Positions 37,307 through 46,590 of a stretch of DNA of 64,000 bases are shown piece after piece (positions within the stretch are counted from its first letter, which is position 1; each line of letters opens with the position of its first letter). The notes beneath the pieces are model-generated. The model was not told the DNA's origin and did not search any database. It saw nothing but the letters and a program-made list of their open reading frames with translations. The stretch lies in assembly GCF_002019645.1 (NCBI RefSeq), contig NZ_KV917374.1:895452-959451 (forward strand), written 5' to 3'. The translations under genes and the position numbers were made by a program. Source of the stretch: Litchfieldia alkalitelluris. GTDB lineage: Bacteria > Bacillota > Bacilli > Bacillales > Bacillaceae_L.

Positions 37307-37911
37307 TGGCTGGAAAAGTAGACACATCTTTACCACTTGAATACCAAACACATCAAGATCGAATGAATATCCTGGGCTTCTGGGTATTCCTTGGTGCTGA
37401 AATCGTCCTGTTTGCGACACTCTTTGCCAGCTATTTTATCTTAGTTGACCGTACAGCAGGAGGTCCATCAGGAGCAGACATATTTCATTTGAAAGAAGTA
37501 TTAATAAACACATTCCTACTTTTGACGAGTAGTTTCACAGCTGGTTTAATGATCCGTGAAATGCGTAATCATAATTTAAAAGGTATGCTTATCTTATTCG
37601 GGATTACGCTTTTACTTGGATTAGGGTTCTTGTCAGTAGAGATCTACGAGTTCACGATTTTTGTTGATAAAGGAGCAGCAATTGGTACAAGTGCATTTAC
37701 ATCTGCATTGTTCACATTGCTTGGGACACACGGTGCCCACGTTTCTCTAGGGATTGGCTGGGGAATTCTGATTATGATTCAGTTGGTCAAGCGTGGTTTA
37801 ACACCAACAACTGCACGTAAGACGTTTATTTTCAGCTTATATTGGCACTTCCTTGATGTTGTATGGATTTTCATCTTCACCTTTGTATACTTGAAAGGGA
37901 TGGTGATGTAA
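37306..37911 (+). CDS. qoxC: Cytochrome aa3 quinol oxidase subunit III
   Basis: A 201-aa membrane protein with five helices, subunit III family (LGFWVFLGAEIVLFATLFASYF; GTHGAHVSLGIGWG; YWHFLDVVWIFIF). It stabilises the core subunit and proton entry. It overlaps the qoxB stop by one base (TAATG) with GAGAGGTG before it, giving tight coupling. Confidence 0.95.
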   Translation: MAGKVDTSLPLEYQTHQDRMNILGFWVFLGAEIVLFATLFASYFILVDRTAGGPSGADIFHLKEVLINTFLLLTSSFTAGLMIREMRNHNLKGMLILFGITLLLGLGFLSVEIYEFTIFVDKGAAIGTSAFTSALFTLLGTHGAHVSLGIGWGILIMIQLVKRGLTPTTARKTFIFSLYWHFLDVVWIFIFTFVYLKGMVM

Positions 37912-37912
37912 T

Positions 37913-38221
37913 ATGAAAAAACATGAAACTGGTTTTCCATATAGACATGTGGCTGGTTATTTACTGTCGATTATCATGACAGTATTAGCTTTAATTATTG
38001 CATTTAAAACAGATTTATCTTTTAATATGATCATGTTGGTGATTGGGGCTCTTGCTATTTTACAAGCAGGTCTTCAATTAACAATGTTTATGCACGTAAA
38101 TGAAGGTGAGTCAGGAACAATTAATGTGATCAACATGGCTTATAGTATCTTTCTAGCAGTTGTCATCGTAGCAGGAACGATTTGGGTTCTTACATCAGGG
38201 CATGCTGCACCGATTAATTAA
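37913..38221 (+). CDS. qoxD: Cytochrome aa3 quinol oxidase subunit IV
   Basis: A 102-aa protein with three membrane helices of the CyoD/QoxD family (QLTMFMHVNEGE is characteristic). One base separates it from the qoxC stop. Small accessory subunit that supports assembly of the CuB site. Last gene of the operon; a terminator follows. Confidence 0.93.
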   Translation: MKKHETGFPYRHVAGYLLSIIMTVLALIIAFKTDLSFNMIMLVIGALAILQAGLQLTMFMHVNEGESGTINVINMAYSIFLAVVIVAGTIWVLTSGHAAPIN

Positions 38222-38234
38222 TATAGACTTTTGA

Positions 38235-38280
38235 AGGGATCCATTTGGCCGAGATACTTGGCTAGGTGGATCTCTTTTTT
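38235..38280 (+). terminator. Terminator after qoxABCD
   Basis: A 16-bp stem including G-U pairs joins 38235-38250 and 38260-38275, then a T-run. Confidence 0.9.
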
Positions 38281-38425
38281 GTTGGTGCATCTAGAAGGTA
38301 GAGGGTATCGGTGGGAGAGCTATTAAGTATTCTAAATGGATTGGTAGGGGTAGATATGTCGGTCGGTATTGGTGGTGAAAAGTCCGACTGGTTCCAAGAT
38401 TGACCAATAGTGGGGAGAAGAAAAG

Positions 38426-38560
38426 ACCGCCTAATTTCAGTTAGACCGATAAAAGTGGGGATTAGACCGATAAATTTGAAGTTAGACCGATAAAAGTGGG
38501 AATTAGACCGATATATTTGAAGTTAGACCGATAAAAGTGGGGAGTAGACCGACAAATGTG
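38426..38560 (-). repeat. Repeat family A array, inverted (6 copies)
   Basis: Six copies of TTAGACCGATA, spaced by AAAGTGGGG- or TTTGAAG-type spacers. This is the reverse complement of the array at 2577-2862, including the alternation of spacers. Confidence 0.88.
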
Positions 38561-38596
38561 GAGTTAAGACCAATTATAGTTCGCTGCGATTGGAAC

Positions 38597-38700
38597 TTTT
38601 GTCGAAAAAACGATAAATCGGGTTTTTCGAAAGTAAATAAGCTGATTTCGAAAATAAAATCGGGATCTCGAAAGTATTCGACAAACTTTCGAAAATAAAC
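38597..38700. repeat. Repeat family F, second locus
   Basis: TCGAAA and TTCGA words recur (GTCGAAAAAACG, TTTTTCGAAAG, ATTTCGAAAAT, TCTCGAAAGTATTCGACA, CTTTCGAAAAT), as at 6415-6565. It directly follows the inverted family A array. Confidence 0.55.
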
Positions 38701-38767
38701 TTCCTATATAACTAAAAAACGCTATTATTTATCCTTTAAAAACCTCTAGTTACCCCAATAACAAACA

Positions 38768-38826
38768 AAAACCACCAACCAATAGCTTCCTCTTATCCAA
38801 GAAATGACTATTAATCAGTGGTTTTT
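38768..38826. terminator. Possible terminator of the minus-strand membrane gene
   Basis: AAAAACCAC... and ...GTGGTTTTT are complementary, with an inner CAATAG/CTATT pairing. The long loop makes it weak. Confidence 0.4.
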
Positions 38827-38830
38827 ATAT

Positions 38831-39070
38831 TCAAATATTGCTCTCACCTTTACTACGATCAGCAATTTCTTCAATAATTCCTAAAAATAATCCGAACCCG
38901 AAAAAGACCATTGATGCTAGGATGATTCCTCCGCCTAATAGTGCCATGAAAGAGGAAGCGCTGAATCCGCTTACAACCAATCCGACTATTACAAGAAATG
39001 CTCCAAAAGAAATGCCGATAGTTGAAACAGTTCTTACGGTTTGCATCTTTTGCTTGTATTCTTCCATCAT
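38831..39070 (-). CDS. Small two-helix membrane protein, 79 aa
   Basis: After a short basic N-terminus (MMEEYKQKMQTVRTV) come two hydrophobic stretches (GISFGAFLVIVGLVVSGF and ALLGGGIILASMVFFGFGLFLGII), and a charged tail (EEIADRSKGESNI). AAGGAG lies 9 bases before the ATG at 39070. No family recognised. Stands alone in opposite orientation to its neighbours. Confidence 0.65.
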   Translation of the reverse strand: MMEEYKQKMQTVRTVSTIGISFGAFLVIVGLVVSGFSASSFMALLGGGIILASMVFFGFGLFLGIIEEIADRSKGESNI

Positions 39071-39350
39071 CGTAATCAACTCCTTATACTGAATATTCTA
39101 TACTATGTCACAAAATTGTCAATCTTTTTTACTATTTTATTCACAATTAGAGCTTTTAGTTCACTTTTTTTAAAAAAATAGACCTTGTAATTATTACTAA
39201 TATGTGATAGTGAGACCGGTGCAGAGCTAGCTGATTACAGTCTGCAAATTAATGAAGTCTATACTGAAATCTCATGTTTTAAAAAAATATATATATATAC
39301 AAACATATGTTCTATAATGTAGAATGAAATAAAAAAGGGGGATACAAACT

Positions 39351-39818
39351 TTGAACACAATTTTAAATGAGTATGTTAAATTCACAGAAAAACTTTCATT
39401 GCTTATGAATATAGAAGAAGTGGATGCGAATAAGTCTATAAATGAGGGGAAATGGTCACCAAAAGAAGTGATTGCGCATATTTATCGTTGGGATATTTTC
39501 TTAATGGAGAAGGGGATACCTGAGATAATTAAGGATTACAAAATAAATTTTCCATCTCATGATCAATATAATGCTGAATCGGTTGTGTTCTCAAAAACAG
39601 TTGATTTTAAAACACTATTAAAAATGACAGCAGAATTAAGAATAAAATTCGTTCAAATGCTTTCAGAATTGAACTTAGACAAACAAATAAGGGTTAATGG
39701 TTTTACTCATGATCCACACACCAATCAGGAATATACTCTTAAGTACCTTATTACTGGGTTTGTTGAGCATGATCAGCATCACTTTAAGCCGCTAGAAAAA
39801 TGTTTAACTCGAAACTAA
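39351..39818 (+). CDS. DinB/YfiT-like four-helix protein
   Basis: A 155-aa soluble protein with the DinB-superfamily metal-site pattern: KWSPKEVIAHIYRWD (first His) and GFVEHDQHHFKPL (C-terminal His cluster). The superfamily includes thiol (bacillithiol) transferases and uncharacterised hydrolases. TTG start after AAAAAGGGGG. Function not determinable; the fold call is good. Confidence 0.75.
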   Translation: MNTILNEYVKFTEKLSLLMNIEEVDANKSINEGKWSPKEVIAHIYRWDIFLMEKGIPEIIKDYKINFPSHDQYNAESVVFSKTVDFKTLLKMTAELRIKFVQMLSELNLDKQIRVNGFTHDPHTNQEYTLKYLITGFVEHDQHHFKPLEKCLTRN

Positions 39819-39819
39819 C

Positions 39820-39864
39820 AAAAAAGCAGTGGTAATCTCGATGATAGAGAGCCACTGCTTTTTT
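39820..39864 (+). terminator. Terminator after the DinB-like gene
   Basis: AAAAAAGCAGTGG (39820-39832) pairs perfectly with CCACTGCTTTTTT (39852-39864). Confidence 0.92.
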
Positions 39865-39887
39865 ATATGATATCAATCAATTTCTTC

Positions 39888-40010
39888 TGTCTTGCTGCAG
39901 GCACCATCGGCTCTCTGGTCTAAGCCAGTCGCTCGGAAGGAAGAAAGAGCCTTCCGTCAGAAGCCTAGCTTATGCTTTTCGCCGATAGGTGGGCGTCACT
40001 TCGCTTTTCT
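39888..40010 (+). repeat. Repeat family D, divergent copy
   Basis: GCACCATCGGCTCTCTGGTC ... GCCGATAGGTGGGCGTC follows the family D plan. Its central hairpin is GGAAGG...CCTTCC where the other copies have AAGGTT...AACCTT. Confidence 0.75.
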
Positions 40011-40015
40011 TTTCA

Positions 40016-42775
40016 TCAACCTGTATTACGTAAACCAGCAGCAATTCCGTTGATTGTAAGTAACACTTCAATCACTAAGTCATCACTTGGTTCTTCTTCC
40101 TCACGAAGCGAACGAATAAGTTCAACCTGTAGGTAGTTTAGAGGGTCAACGTATGGATTACGTCTACGAACAGATTCTTGGATATTTGGATTTTGGTCAA
40201 GTAAATCCTTGTCATTACTTATTTTAAGCAAGATACTCTTTGTGAGGTTGTATTCTTCTACAATGTCTCCAAAGATTCGCTGAGCGATCGTTTGATCTTC
40301 AACAAGATCGATATATTCTTTAGCAGCCATAATATCTGCTTTCATTAGGGCCATTTGGAGATTATCAACTGTTGAACGGAAAAATGGCCATTTTTGGTAC
40401 ATCTCTTGTAACATCGCAAGCTTTTCTTCGCCTTGATTTGCATAGTTTGCTAAGCCTGTTCCTGCTGCATACCATGCCGGGAAGAGTTGACGGCTTTGTG
40501 TCCAAGCAAAAACCCATGGAATTGCACGTAAATCTTCAAAGCGTGAACTGTTTTTTCGAGCCATTGGCCTTGAACCAATATTTAGTTCACCAAGCTCCAA
40601 GAGTGGTGTAGCTTGTTTAAAGTATGTTAAGAAATCAGGATCCTTGAAAACAAGTGATTGATATTTTGCAAGGGATACTTCAGAGATTTCTTCCATGGCA
40701 AGTTCCCATTCCGGCTTGCGATCATATGCATTCACTTCATCATCTGAGACATGTGCAGCTGCTTTTAATAAAGTCGCCGCCGCTTGCTCTAAGCTACGGT
40801 GTGCGATTTCTGGAATCAAATATCTAGATGATAGTACTTCACCTTGTTCCGTAATTTTCACTCCATCACCAAGTGTTTCTCTTGGCTGTGATAAGATGCT
40901 TCGATTTAATGGACCACCACCACGACCAAGTGAACCGCCACGACCGTGGAAAAACTTTAGTCGGATTTCATAGTTTTTGGCCATATCATGGATTTCCTTC
41001 TGGGCTCTGAACAGCTTCCAGTTGGCTGTTAACGTTCCACCATCTTTACTTCCATCAGAATATCCAAGCATGATTTCTTGGTGGTTATCTCTGATTTCTA
41101 AATGGCGACGGTAAAAGTCCATTTGAAATAACGTTTCCATAATTTTCGGACCGGCCACCAGATCATCAACGGTTTCTAATAATGGTGCTACATTTAAGTA
41201 ACTTTCCACTCGTCCATCTGCATGAAGGCGATAGATACCAAACTCTTTTGCTAGCACAAGCACTTCTAATAAATCACTTGCAGCTTGTGTCATACTTACT
41301 AAGTATACCTCGATTGAACGTTCACCAAATTCTTTATGTGCATCCTTAATCATTTTAAAGACCTTTAAGATTTCCTGAGTTTCTTTTGAATAATCTTCAT
41401 CTGTCAGTAAAACTGGTCTAGGATCTTTTAATACTTTTTCTAGAGTCGATAGCTTTTCTGCTTCAGATAGCTTTGAATAATCTTCTGCGATGCCTACCTT
41501 CTTGAAAATTTCGGAAACTGCAAGTTCATGTTCTCCACTATGGTTACGAATATCCAGTGATGCAAGGTGGAATCCGAATAATTGGACCTGACGAATAAGC
41601 TTGTTTAATTCTTTTAATTCACGCTCAGAAGGTTGGTGTTTTTTAGCACTTTGCCTAATGATCGATAAGTCGTTAATTAATTGTTCAGAGTTGTCATAAC
41701 CAAATTCGCTATGTCCGATTTGTCTAAGACGTTCTATGATAATCGCGAAATTTCTACGATAAATTTCGTTTTCAATTAGCCACTTTTTATCGTCGGAAAG
41801 AAATGCTTCGCCTTCGGTTACTGCATTTATAAGATCTTCAGTTACTTTTACACGTGTTGTCGAGTAACTGAAACGCTTCATAAGTGCAATGAGCGCTTGC
41901 TCATATTTTGTTAAAACGAGCTTTCTATGTGCATTAAGTGTCTGCCAAGTAACTTCGGGAGTCACATTTGGATTCCCATCTCGGTCCCCACCAATCCATG
42001 AACCAAAGCGAAGGAAATTAGGAACATCCCATGCTTTTGAAGGGTATTTCACTTTTAGTGAATCTTCTAGTTCTTGATGGATATCCGGTAATATATCAAA
42101 TAATGTTTCATCAAAGTAGTATAATCCATTTAACACTTCATCCATGACAGAAGGCTTACGATATCTTAGTTCATCTGTTTGCCATAACACAGTCACTTCA
42201 TTCATCAATTGTTCTTCTAGCTCTACTTTTTCTTTTTTCGTGAGCATCATATTATCGAACTGCTGCAAAATAGACGCAATTCGCTTTTGGATTTCAAGTA
42301 CTGTTCGTTTTGTAGATTCAGTAGGATGTGCTGTGATAATCAGTTCTAATGAAAGAGTACTTAAAATGTTTTCGATTTCATTTTCTGGTACTTGATGATC
42401 AATCAGGGAATTAACGGCACCTTCTAATGAAAGTGGTTGCACAATTTGGTCTGACTGAAGCTGATATTCTCTACGTCTACGAATACGATGATTTTGCTCA
42501 GCAATATTCACAAGATGAAAATAAACAGAAAATGCTCTGATAACATGCTGTCTAAGAGGTGGTTTCAGTGAACGGATTTCAGATTTTAATTCAGAGTATA
42601 ATTCTTCTTTATATTCTGTTCGTAGGTCTATTGCCATTTTTCTAATACGTTCTACAATATTTACGAGTTCAACTCCACCATGATAGACAAGAATTTGCCC
42701 AAGAATATTGCCTAAGTTCTTCACATCACGACGAAGTGGTGAACTACTATCATTCAATTTGATTTCTGCTGCCAT
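40016..42775 (-). CDS. ppc: Phosphoenolpyruvate carboxylase
   Basis: A 919-aa cytoplasmic enzyme, full length for bacterial PEPC. Signatures: TAHPTESTKRTVL (catalytic His), GSWIGGDRDGNP, HGRGGSLGRGGGP (bicarbonate/PEP loop) and the conserved C-terminal RNTG. It carboxylates PEP to oxaloacetate to refill the TCA cycle. AAGGAGACAAC precedes the ATG. It is read opposite to the secreted-protein gene at 43102, so the 325-base gap at 42776-43101 holds both promoters. Confidence 0.96.
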   Translation of the reverse strand: MAAEIKLNDSSSPLRRDVKNLGNILGQILVYHGGVELVNIVERIRKMAIDLRTEYKEELYSELKSEIRSLKPPLRQHVIRAFSVYFHLVNIAEQNHRIRRRREYQLQSDQIVQPLSLEGAVNSLIDHQVPENEIENILSTLSLELIITAHPTESTKRTVLEIQKRIASILQQFDNMMLTKKEKVELEEQLMNEVTVLWQTDELRYRKPSVMDEVLNGLYYFDETLFDILPDIHQELEDSLKVKYPSKAWDVPNFLRFGSWIGGDRDGNPNVTPEVTWQTLNAHRKLVLTKYEQALIALMKRFSYSTTRVKVTEDLINAVTEGEAFLSDDKKWLIENEIYRRNFAIIIERLRQIGHSEFGYDNSEQLINDLSIIRQSAKKHQPSERELKELNKLIRQVQLFGFHLASLDIRNHSGEHELAVSEIFKKVGIAEDYSKLSEAEKLSTLEKVLKDPRPVLLTDEDYSKETQEILKVFKMIKDAHKEFGERSIEVYLVSMTQAASDLLEVLVLAKEFGIYRLHADGRVESYLNVAPLLETVDDLVAGPKIMETLFQMDFYRRHLEIRDNHQEIMLGYSDGSKDGGTLTANWKLFRAQKEIHDMAKNYEIRLKFFHGRGGSLGRGGGPLNRSILSQPRETLGDGVKITEQGEVLSSRYLIPEIAHRSLEQAAATLLKAAAHVSDDEVNAYDRKPEWELAMEEISEVSLAKYQSLVFKDPDFLTYFKQATPLLELGELNIGSRPMARKNSSRFEDLRAIPWVFAWTQSRQLFPAWYAAGTGLANYANQGEEKLAMLQEMYQKWPFFRSTVDNLQMALMKADIMAAKEYIDLVEDQTIAQRIFGDIVEEYNLTKSILLKISNDKDLLDQNPNIQESVRRRNPYVDPLNYLQVELIRSLREEEEPSDDLVIEVLLTINGIAAGLRNTG

Positions 42776-43101
42776 AATGTTGTCTCCTTCTTTGAAAATA
42801 ATTTTAGTATTTTAAAATTTCCAAAATTTCTAGTTATACTCTCCCATAAAAATTAAACAATCATATTTTCATAGATTTTTATATTTTATTTAGGATTTTG
42901 CAAAAGGAAAAACAAACGAGGAAAGTGTGAAAGGGTTAACCTTAGTACACTATTATATATGATGAAAGGAACTATGGCAAATTTTCTAACAAAAGGTAGT
43001 GCGAAGTAACTGGAAATAAAAAGCTTTTCATGTACACCCCTAAAAACGCTATATAGGTTCGAACTGCTGTATTAGTAAAAAAACATGAAGGAGTTTATAA
43101 A

Positions 43102-44226
43102 ATGAAATCTAAAGTATTTTTTTCAAAACTTACAGTAAGCGCAATGGCAGTGTCATTAATGTACGGGGCTGGGACAACGACTCTATATGCAGAGGAATAT
43201 CAAGGAGAAGAGCTTGTTGAGACAATAGAAGTAGAAGAATCTGTTGAAGCTCCTGCAATCGTAGAAGAAACCGAAGAAGAGGAACAAAGTGAAGACTTAA
43301 CCGAGTCTGAAAATGCTTCTGAAGAAATTGGTGAAGTAGACGAAGAGGAGCAGGTTGATGTAGAAAAAACAACCGTTCCTGGAGAATTTCTTTATTATAT
43401 AAAGAAATTGATTGAAAATATCAGACTAGCAGTTACACTCGATGATACTAAAGAAGCTCAATTATTAGCTAATTTTGCTGCAGAACGTATTAAAGAAGCA
43501 AATCAGTTATTTGCTGAAGGTAAAGTAGACGAAGCAACTGCCCTTTTAAAAGAAGCTGTAGAAACACAAACAAAAGCCGAAGAAAAAGTCGAGGAAGGCA
43601 CTGACGTTGCTGAAGAGACAGAGGTAGTAGCAGTAGAAGAAGTGATTGTGAATGAGGAAGAGGAAAATGAAGAATCGTCAGAATCAGATGAGGTAGAAGA
43701 AAAGCTTGCGAATAATATTGATGCATTACTTGGTGCCTTAGAAAAAGTAAAAAATCCAAATGCTCAACAGCAGCTTTTGAAGAATATTGAAAAGTCTTTT
43801 GCGAAGCTTGATAAGAAAATTGAAAAGATGAATAAAAATCAAACTGAAGATGAAGAAGTGGAAGAAGAAAAAGAAGAAGTTGAAAATCATCAAGAAGCAG
43901 AAGGATCTGAAGAGACTGTTGAACCAGTAGTTGTGGTTGAAGAGGAAGAAGAAGTAGAAGTAGAGGAAGTAGAACTCGAAGAAGAGGAACTTGAAGAAGA
44001 AGAGGAGAAGGTTATAGCTCCTGGAAAAGAAAAGTCAAATTCAGCCAAAAAGAATGCAGAAAAGAAACAATCTGCATCAAAAGAACAAAGAAACGGGAAC
44101 GCTGAAAAGAAAGAGCAAAATCAACAGGGAAATAAGGGGAAAAGTGAAGAAAAGAAACAACAAGGTAAGGCTGATGGAAAAGGTAACGAAAAAGGAAATG
44201 GAAATGGAAAAGGTAACGGCAACTAA
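43102..44226 (+). CDS. Secreted acidic protein with DUF5667-like domain
   Basis: The 374-aa protein has a signal peptide (cleavage likely after TTLYA, near residue 30), a Glu/Val-rich acidic stretch, then a DUF5667-type segment (VPGEFLYYIKKLIENIRLAVTLDD...ANFAAERIKEANQLFAEG, about 92-150). More Glu-rich low-complexity sequence follows, and a C-terminal tail rich in Lys, Asn, Gly and Gln (last ~65 residues). No LPXTG or membrane anchor. The charge switch, very acidic then very basic, suggests binding to wall polymers or self-association. AAGGAG precedes the ATG. Function unknown. Confidence 0.8.
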   Translation: MKSKVFFSKLTVSAMAVSLMYGAGTTTLYAEEYQGEELVETIEVEESVEAPAIVEETEEEEQSEDLTESENASEEIGEVDEEEQVDVEKTTVPGEFLYYIKKLIENIRLAVTLDDTKEAQLLANFAAERIKEANQLFAEGKVDEATALLKEAVETQTKAEEKVEEGTDVAEETEVVAVEEVIVNEEEENEESSESDEVEEKLANNIDALLGALEKVKNPNAQQQLLKNIEKSFAKLDKKIEKMNKNQTEDEEVEEEKEEVENHQEAEGSEETVEPVVVVEEEEEVEVEEVELEEEELEEEEEKVIAPGKEKSNSAKKNAEKKQSASKEQRNGNAEKKEQNQQGNKGKSEEKKQQGKADGKGNEKGNGNGKGNGN

Positions 44227-44318
44227 ATATATGGATTTTATATGATTCTAGATAAGAAGCATCATAGTATTTGAGAGTTCATTAGGTGATTACCTGAATT
44301 CACTTTATTGGATATAAC

Positions 44319-44370
44319 AAAAAGAAGGACTTCGATTCAACTTATAGTTGATCATGAAGTCCTTCTTTTT
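44319..44370. terminator. Bidirectional terminator between converging genes
   Basis: AAAAAGAAGGACTTC (44319-44333) pairs with GAAGTCCTTCTTTTT (44356-44370). It serves the DUF5667 gene and the minus-strand AimR-like gene. Confidence 0.9.
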
Positions 44371-44422
44371 GTTTTTTACCTAGGTCTTAGTGTAGGTTAT
44401 TAAGATTACTGTTTTAGCAAAC

Positions 44423-45571
44423 TCACTTTAATGCCTCGATAATCGTTTCATCCTCCCCCATATTTCTAAGTGCAATTAAAGGGATATTTTTATAATGCAT
44501 CATATCTCCTTCCTTAAAATATCGGACGGATTCTATCAGGCAGTTTCGATCATTAAGGGCAAGTCCTTTAAAGTAAAGGTGAAAGGCTTTTTCTGATTTG
44601 GATAAGATTTCCCATTTAATAGTTTGTAGCATCGCAATCGCTTTTAGTGGTTCTCCCTGTTGAATATGAAAAAAAGCAATTTCGTGGATATCTTTTGGCG
44701 CTGAGCTTTCATGGTTCAAGTGTTTAGGTTGTTTTCCCCAGTAGTTGTCAAGAAAGTTCAAACTACGCTTAATTTGAACCTCCCTGATATGATCAGATAA
44801 TTCTAGTGCTTTTTTAAAATGAAACAGAGCATTATCATAATGACTTATTAAGTATGAATTTCCTAACTGAATATGTGTCATGCATTTTAGGGCTTTCTGA
44901 CCACTGCATTTAAAGACCATTTGACTGTATCTAAGTAGGTCATTTTGATGTTCAAAATGTAAGGAAATTGGAGTCATAATAAGACCGAAGCGCGCGGTAT
45001 AGCTTTCTTTAATATAAGGATCCTTAATTTTTTTAAGCTTAGGTTCTAGCGGATGAATTGCATCGTAAATTTCTTGAAGAAGATGGTCTTCAAAATGACA
45101 ATAAGCAGCTATCATCTTGCTATATAGTTTCATCTCTAGGGTATGTACACGTGTATTGTGTAAGAGTGAAATAACTTCAGAGTTTGAAAACTCCCTTGTC
45201 GTTTGTTTCCGGTCAAGTAGATAGATTGTAGCCCATTCTCGATTGATCGAGCTTTTGCTATTCAGCAATATTTTTAAGTGTTGATCTAGCACATCATCCT
45301 GGCGGGTTGTATTTAAATATTCAAGACAAAATCTCGCAAGCTTTTTATTAGGGTTTAGTGAAAGAATATATTCATTCATTAACTCGTGCTGCAAAGAAGG
45401 GAAGAGTTCTTCAATAATCCTCAGTATAGTAGACAAATTAAGAGTCTCTTTATTTGTATGAATAAAGCTTTCTAAAGAAGAAGCTTTTATATTAGTTAGT
45501 TCGAGTAGTCTGTTAGTAAGAGAGGGATCTTCTAGAAGTTTCTCTATCATAAGCTGCTTTAATCGTATCAT
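44423..45571 (-). CDS. AimR-like peptide receptor / transcription regulator (orphan)
   Basis: About 382 residues, close to phage SPbeta AimR length (386). An N-terminal helix-turn-helix region is followed by TPR repeats. Segments match AimR in order: ELMNEYILSLNPNKKLARFCLEY, HTLEMKLYSKMIAAY, QLGNSYLISHYDNALFHFKKAL, SLNFLDNYWGKQPKHLNHES, YFKGLALNDRNCLIESVRYFKEG and IPLIALRNMGE. AimR is the arbitrium receptor that binds DNA unless its hexapeptide is bound. ATG at 45571 fits GAGGTG; the longer frame lacks a ribosome site. No aimP-like gene fits in the ~50 bases before the terminator, and no phage genes are near. A host-adapted regulator is likely. Confidence 0.8.
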   Translation of the reverse strand: MIRLKQLMIEKLLEDPSLTNRLLELTNIKASSLESFIHTNKETLNLSTILRIIEELFPSLQHELMNEYILSLNPNKKLARFCLEYLNTTRQDDVLDQHLKILLNSKSSINREWATIYLLDRKQTTREFSNSEVISLLHNTRVHTLEMKLYSKMIAAYCHFEDHLLQEIYDAIHPLEPKLKKIKDPYIKESYTARFGLIMTPISLHFEHQNDLLRYSQMVFKCSGQKALKCMTHIQLGNSYLISHYDNALFHFKKALELSDHIREVQIKRSLNFLDNYWGKQPKHLNHESSAPKDIHEIAFFHIQQGEPLKAIAMLQTIKWEILSKSEKAFHLYFKGLALNDRNCLIESVRYFKEGDMMHYKNIPLIALRNMGEDETIIEALK

Positions 45572-45661
45572 CCTACACCTCAAAAAATAGGGTGCCTTTA
45601 TATTAAAATATACCAATACTGACTGAAATTATTGAAACCTACATGAATTCTACCCTGAAAA

Positions 45662-45792
45662 AAGAAATGCGGAAGGCGCTCGTTCATCGGCGACAGGCAT
45701 AAGGCAAGCCGGCTGGAAGGTTGCTCTTTAACCTTCTAGGGTGGATTGACTTAGACCTGAGAGCCGATAGCGCCTGGAGCTAGACACTAAGC
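45662..45792 (-). repeat. Repeat family D, copy adjacent to C6
   Basis: Nearly identical in reverse to 59201-59330. Contains GGCGCT/AGCGCC ends, ATCGGC/GCCGAT and a central AAGGTT...AACCTT hairpin. Confidence 0.88.
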
Positions 45793-45840
45793 TAAGTATA
45801 ATTTTTCATCCTCCATGGTGCTAATTTTAATTAGCATGGA

Positions 45841-46005
45841 TGTCTGAAAATAACTTTGGTTGTAAAGTTCCATGAGCTGCGATCCACCTGCTTTCCGCGG
45901 GGTGGTCCGTGAGCCTCCTCGTCGCCAAGGGCGGGCTTCTGCGGGGTCTCGCGAGACCACTGGATCCCGCAGGAGTCAAGTGGCTCTCCGCTCATTCCAC
46001 ACTGA
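45841..46005 (-). repeat. Repeat family C, copy C6
   Basis: Minus-strand copy. The inner stem is GTGGTC/GACCAC; the outer arms CCACCTG and CAAGTGG have one mismatch. A 66-codon open frame inside is a repeat by-product. Confidence 0.9.
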
Positions 46006-46056
46006 GGAGGAAACATTTTTTCATACACCATGGTGCGAAATACTTATTTAGCATGG

Positions 46057-46226
46057 ATGTCTGAAAATAACTTAGGTTAGCGAAGATCCATGAGCTGCGA
46101 TCCACTCGCGGGATACCGCGGGGTGGTCCGTGAGCCTCCTCGTCGCCAAGTGCGGGCTTCTGCGGGGTCTCACGAGACCACTGGATCCCGCAGGAGTCAA
46201 GTGGCTCTCCGCTCATTCCACACTTA
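46057..46226 (-). repeat. Repeat family C, copy C7
   Basis: Tandem to C6 in the same orientation. One outer arm is rearranged (CCACTCGCGGGATACCGCGG). The inner stem, TGGTC/GACCA, is intact. Confidence 0.88.
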
Positions 46227-46590
46227 GTAAGTACACTATTTGCATACACCATGGTGCGAATATTTAATTAGCGTGGTGTCTACCCTCGCTAATAAGGATA
46301 CCAACCTGTTAACTCCGCTTTATTACAGGGCATTCACTTGCATAGGATATCAAAGATTTTGAGTTATTAGGTATCACCCAAAAATGTACAATATCACACT
46401 TAGGGTTAGTATTTCTAAGAAAGGCACCATTTAATTTTTTGTTTGAAAACGTTAACTAGTTCACAAACTGATTATTTCCGTATCCATGTTTTAATGACTA
46501 CTCTATGAACCTAGTTTTTTTCGAGATTCAGCAAACATCTTAAGAACCTCTTAATCACCGATCTTTATAGGACAGAGAGCCTTAATTATA

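Noticed and set aside
40040-40054. Open frames on the plus strand across ppc (for example 40372-40611 and 40695-40973)
   Set aside because: They are antisense shadows of a full-length, well-conserved phosphoenolpyruvate carboxylase gene.
44371-44422. aimP-like peptide gene downstream of the AimR-like gene
   Set aside because: Only about 50 bases separate the stop from the terminator, too few for a precursor peptide of the usual ~40 residues.
45831-46252. Two open frames on the minus strand with similar products inside family C copies C6 and C7
   Set aside because: They are a by-product of the GC-rich structured repeat; other copies of the repeat do not keep the frame and no ribosome site precedes them.
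46443-46457. cre-like site TTGAAAACGTTAACT
   Set aside because: It fits the CcpA pattern but lies downstream of the Spo0M-like gene with no promoter or gene to control; noted only as a possible remnant.
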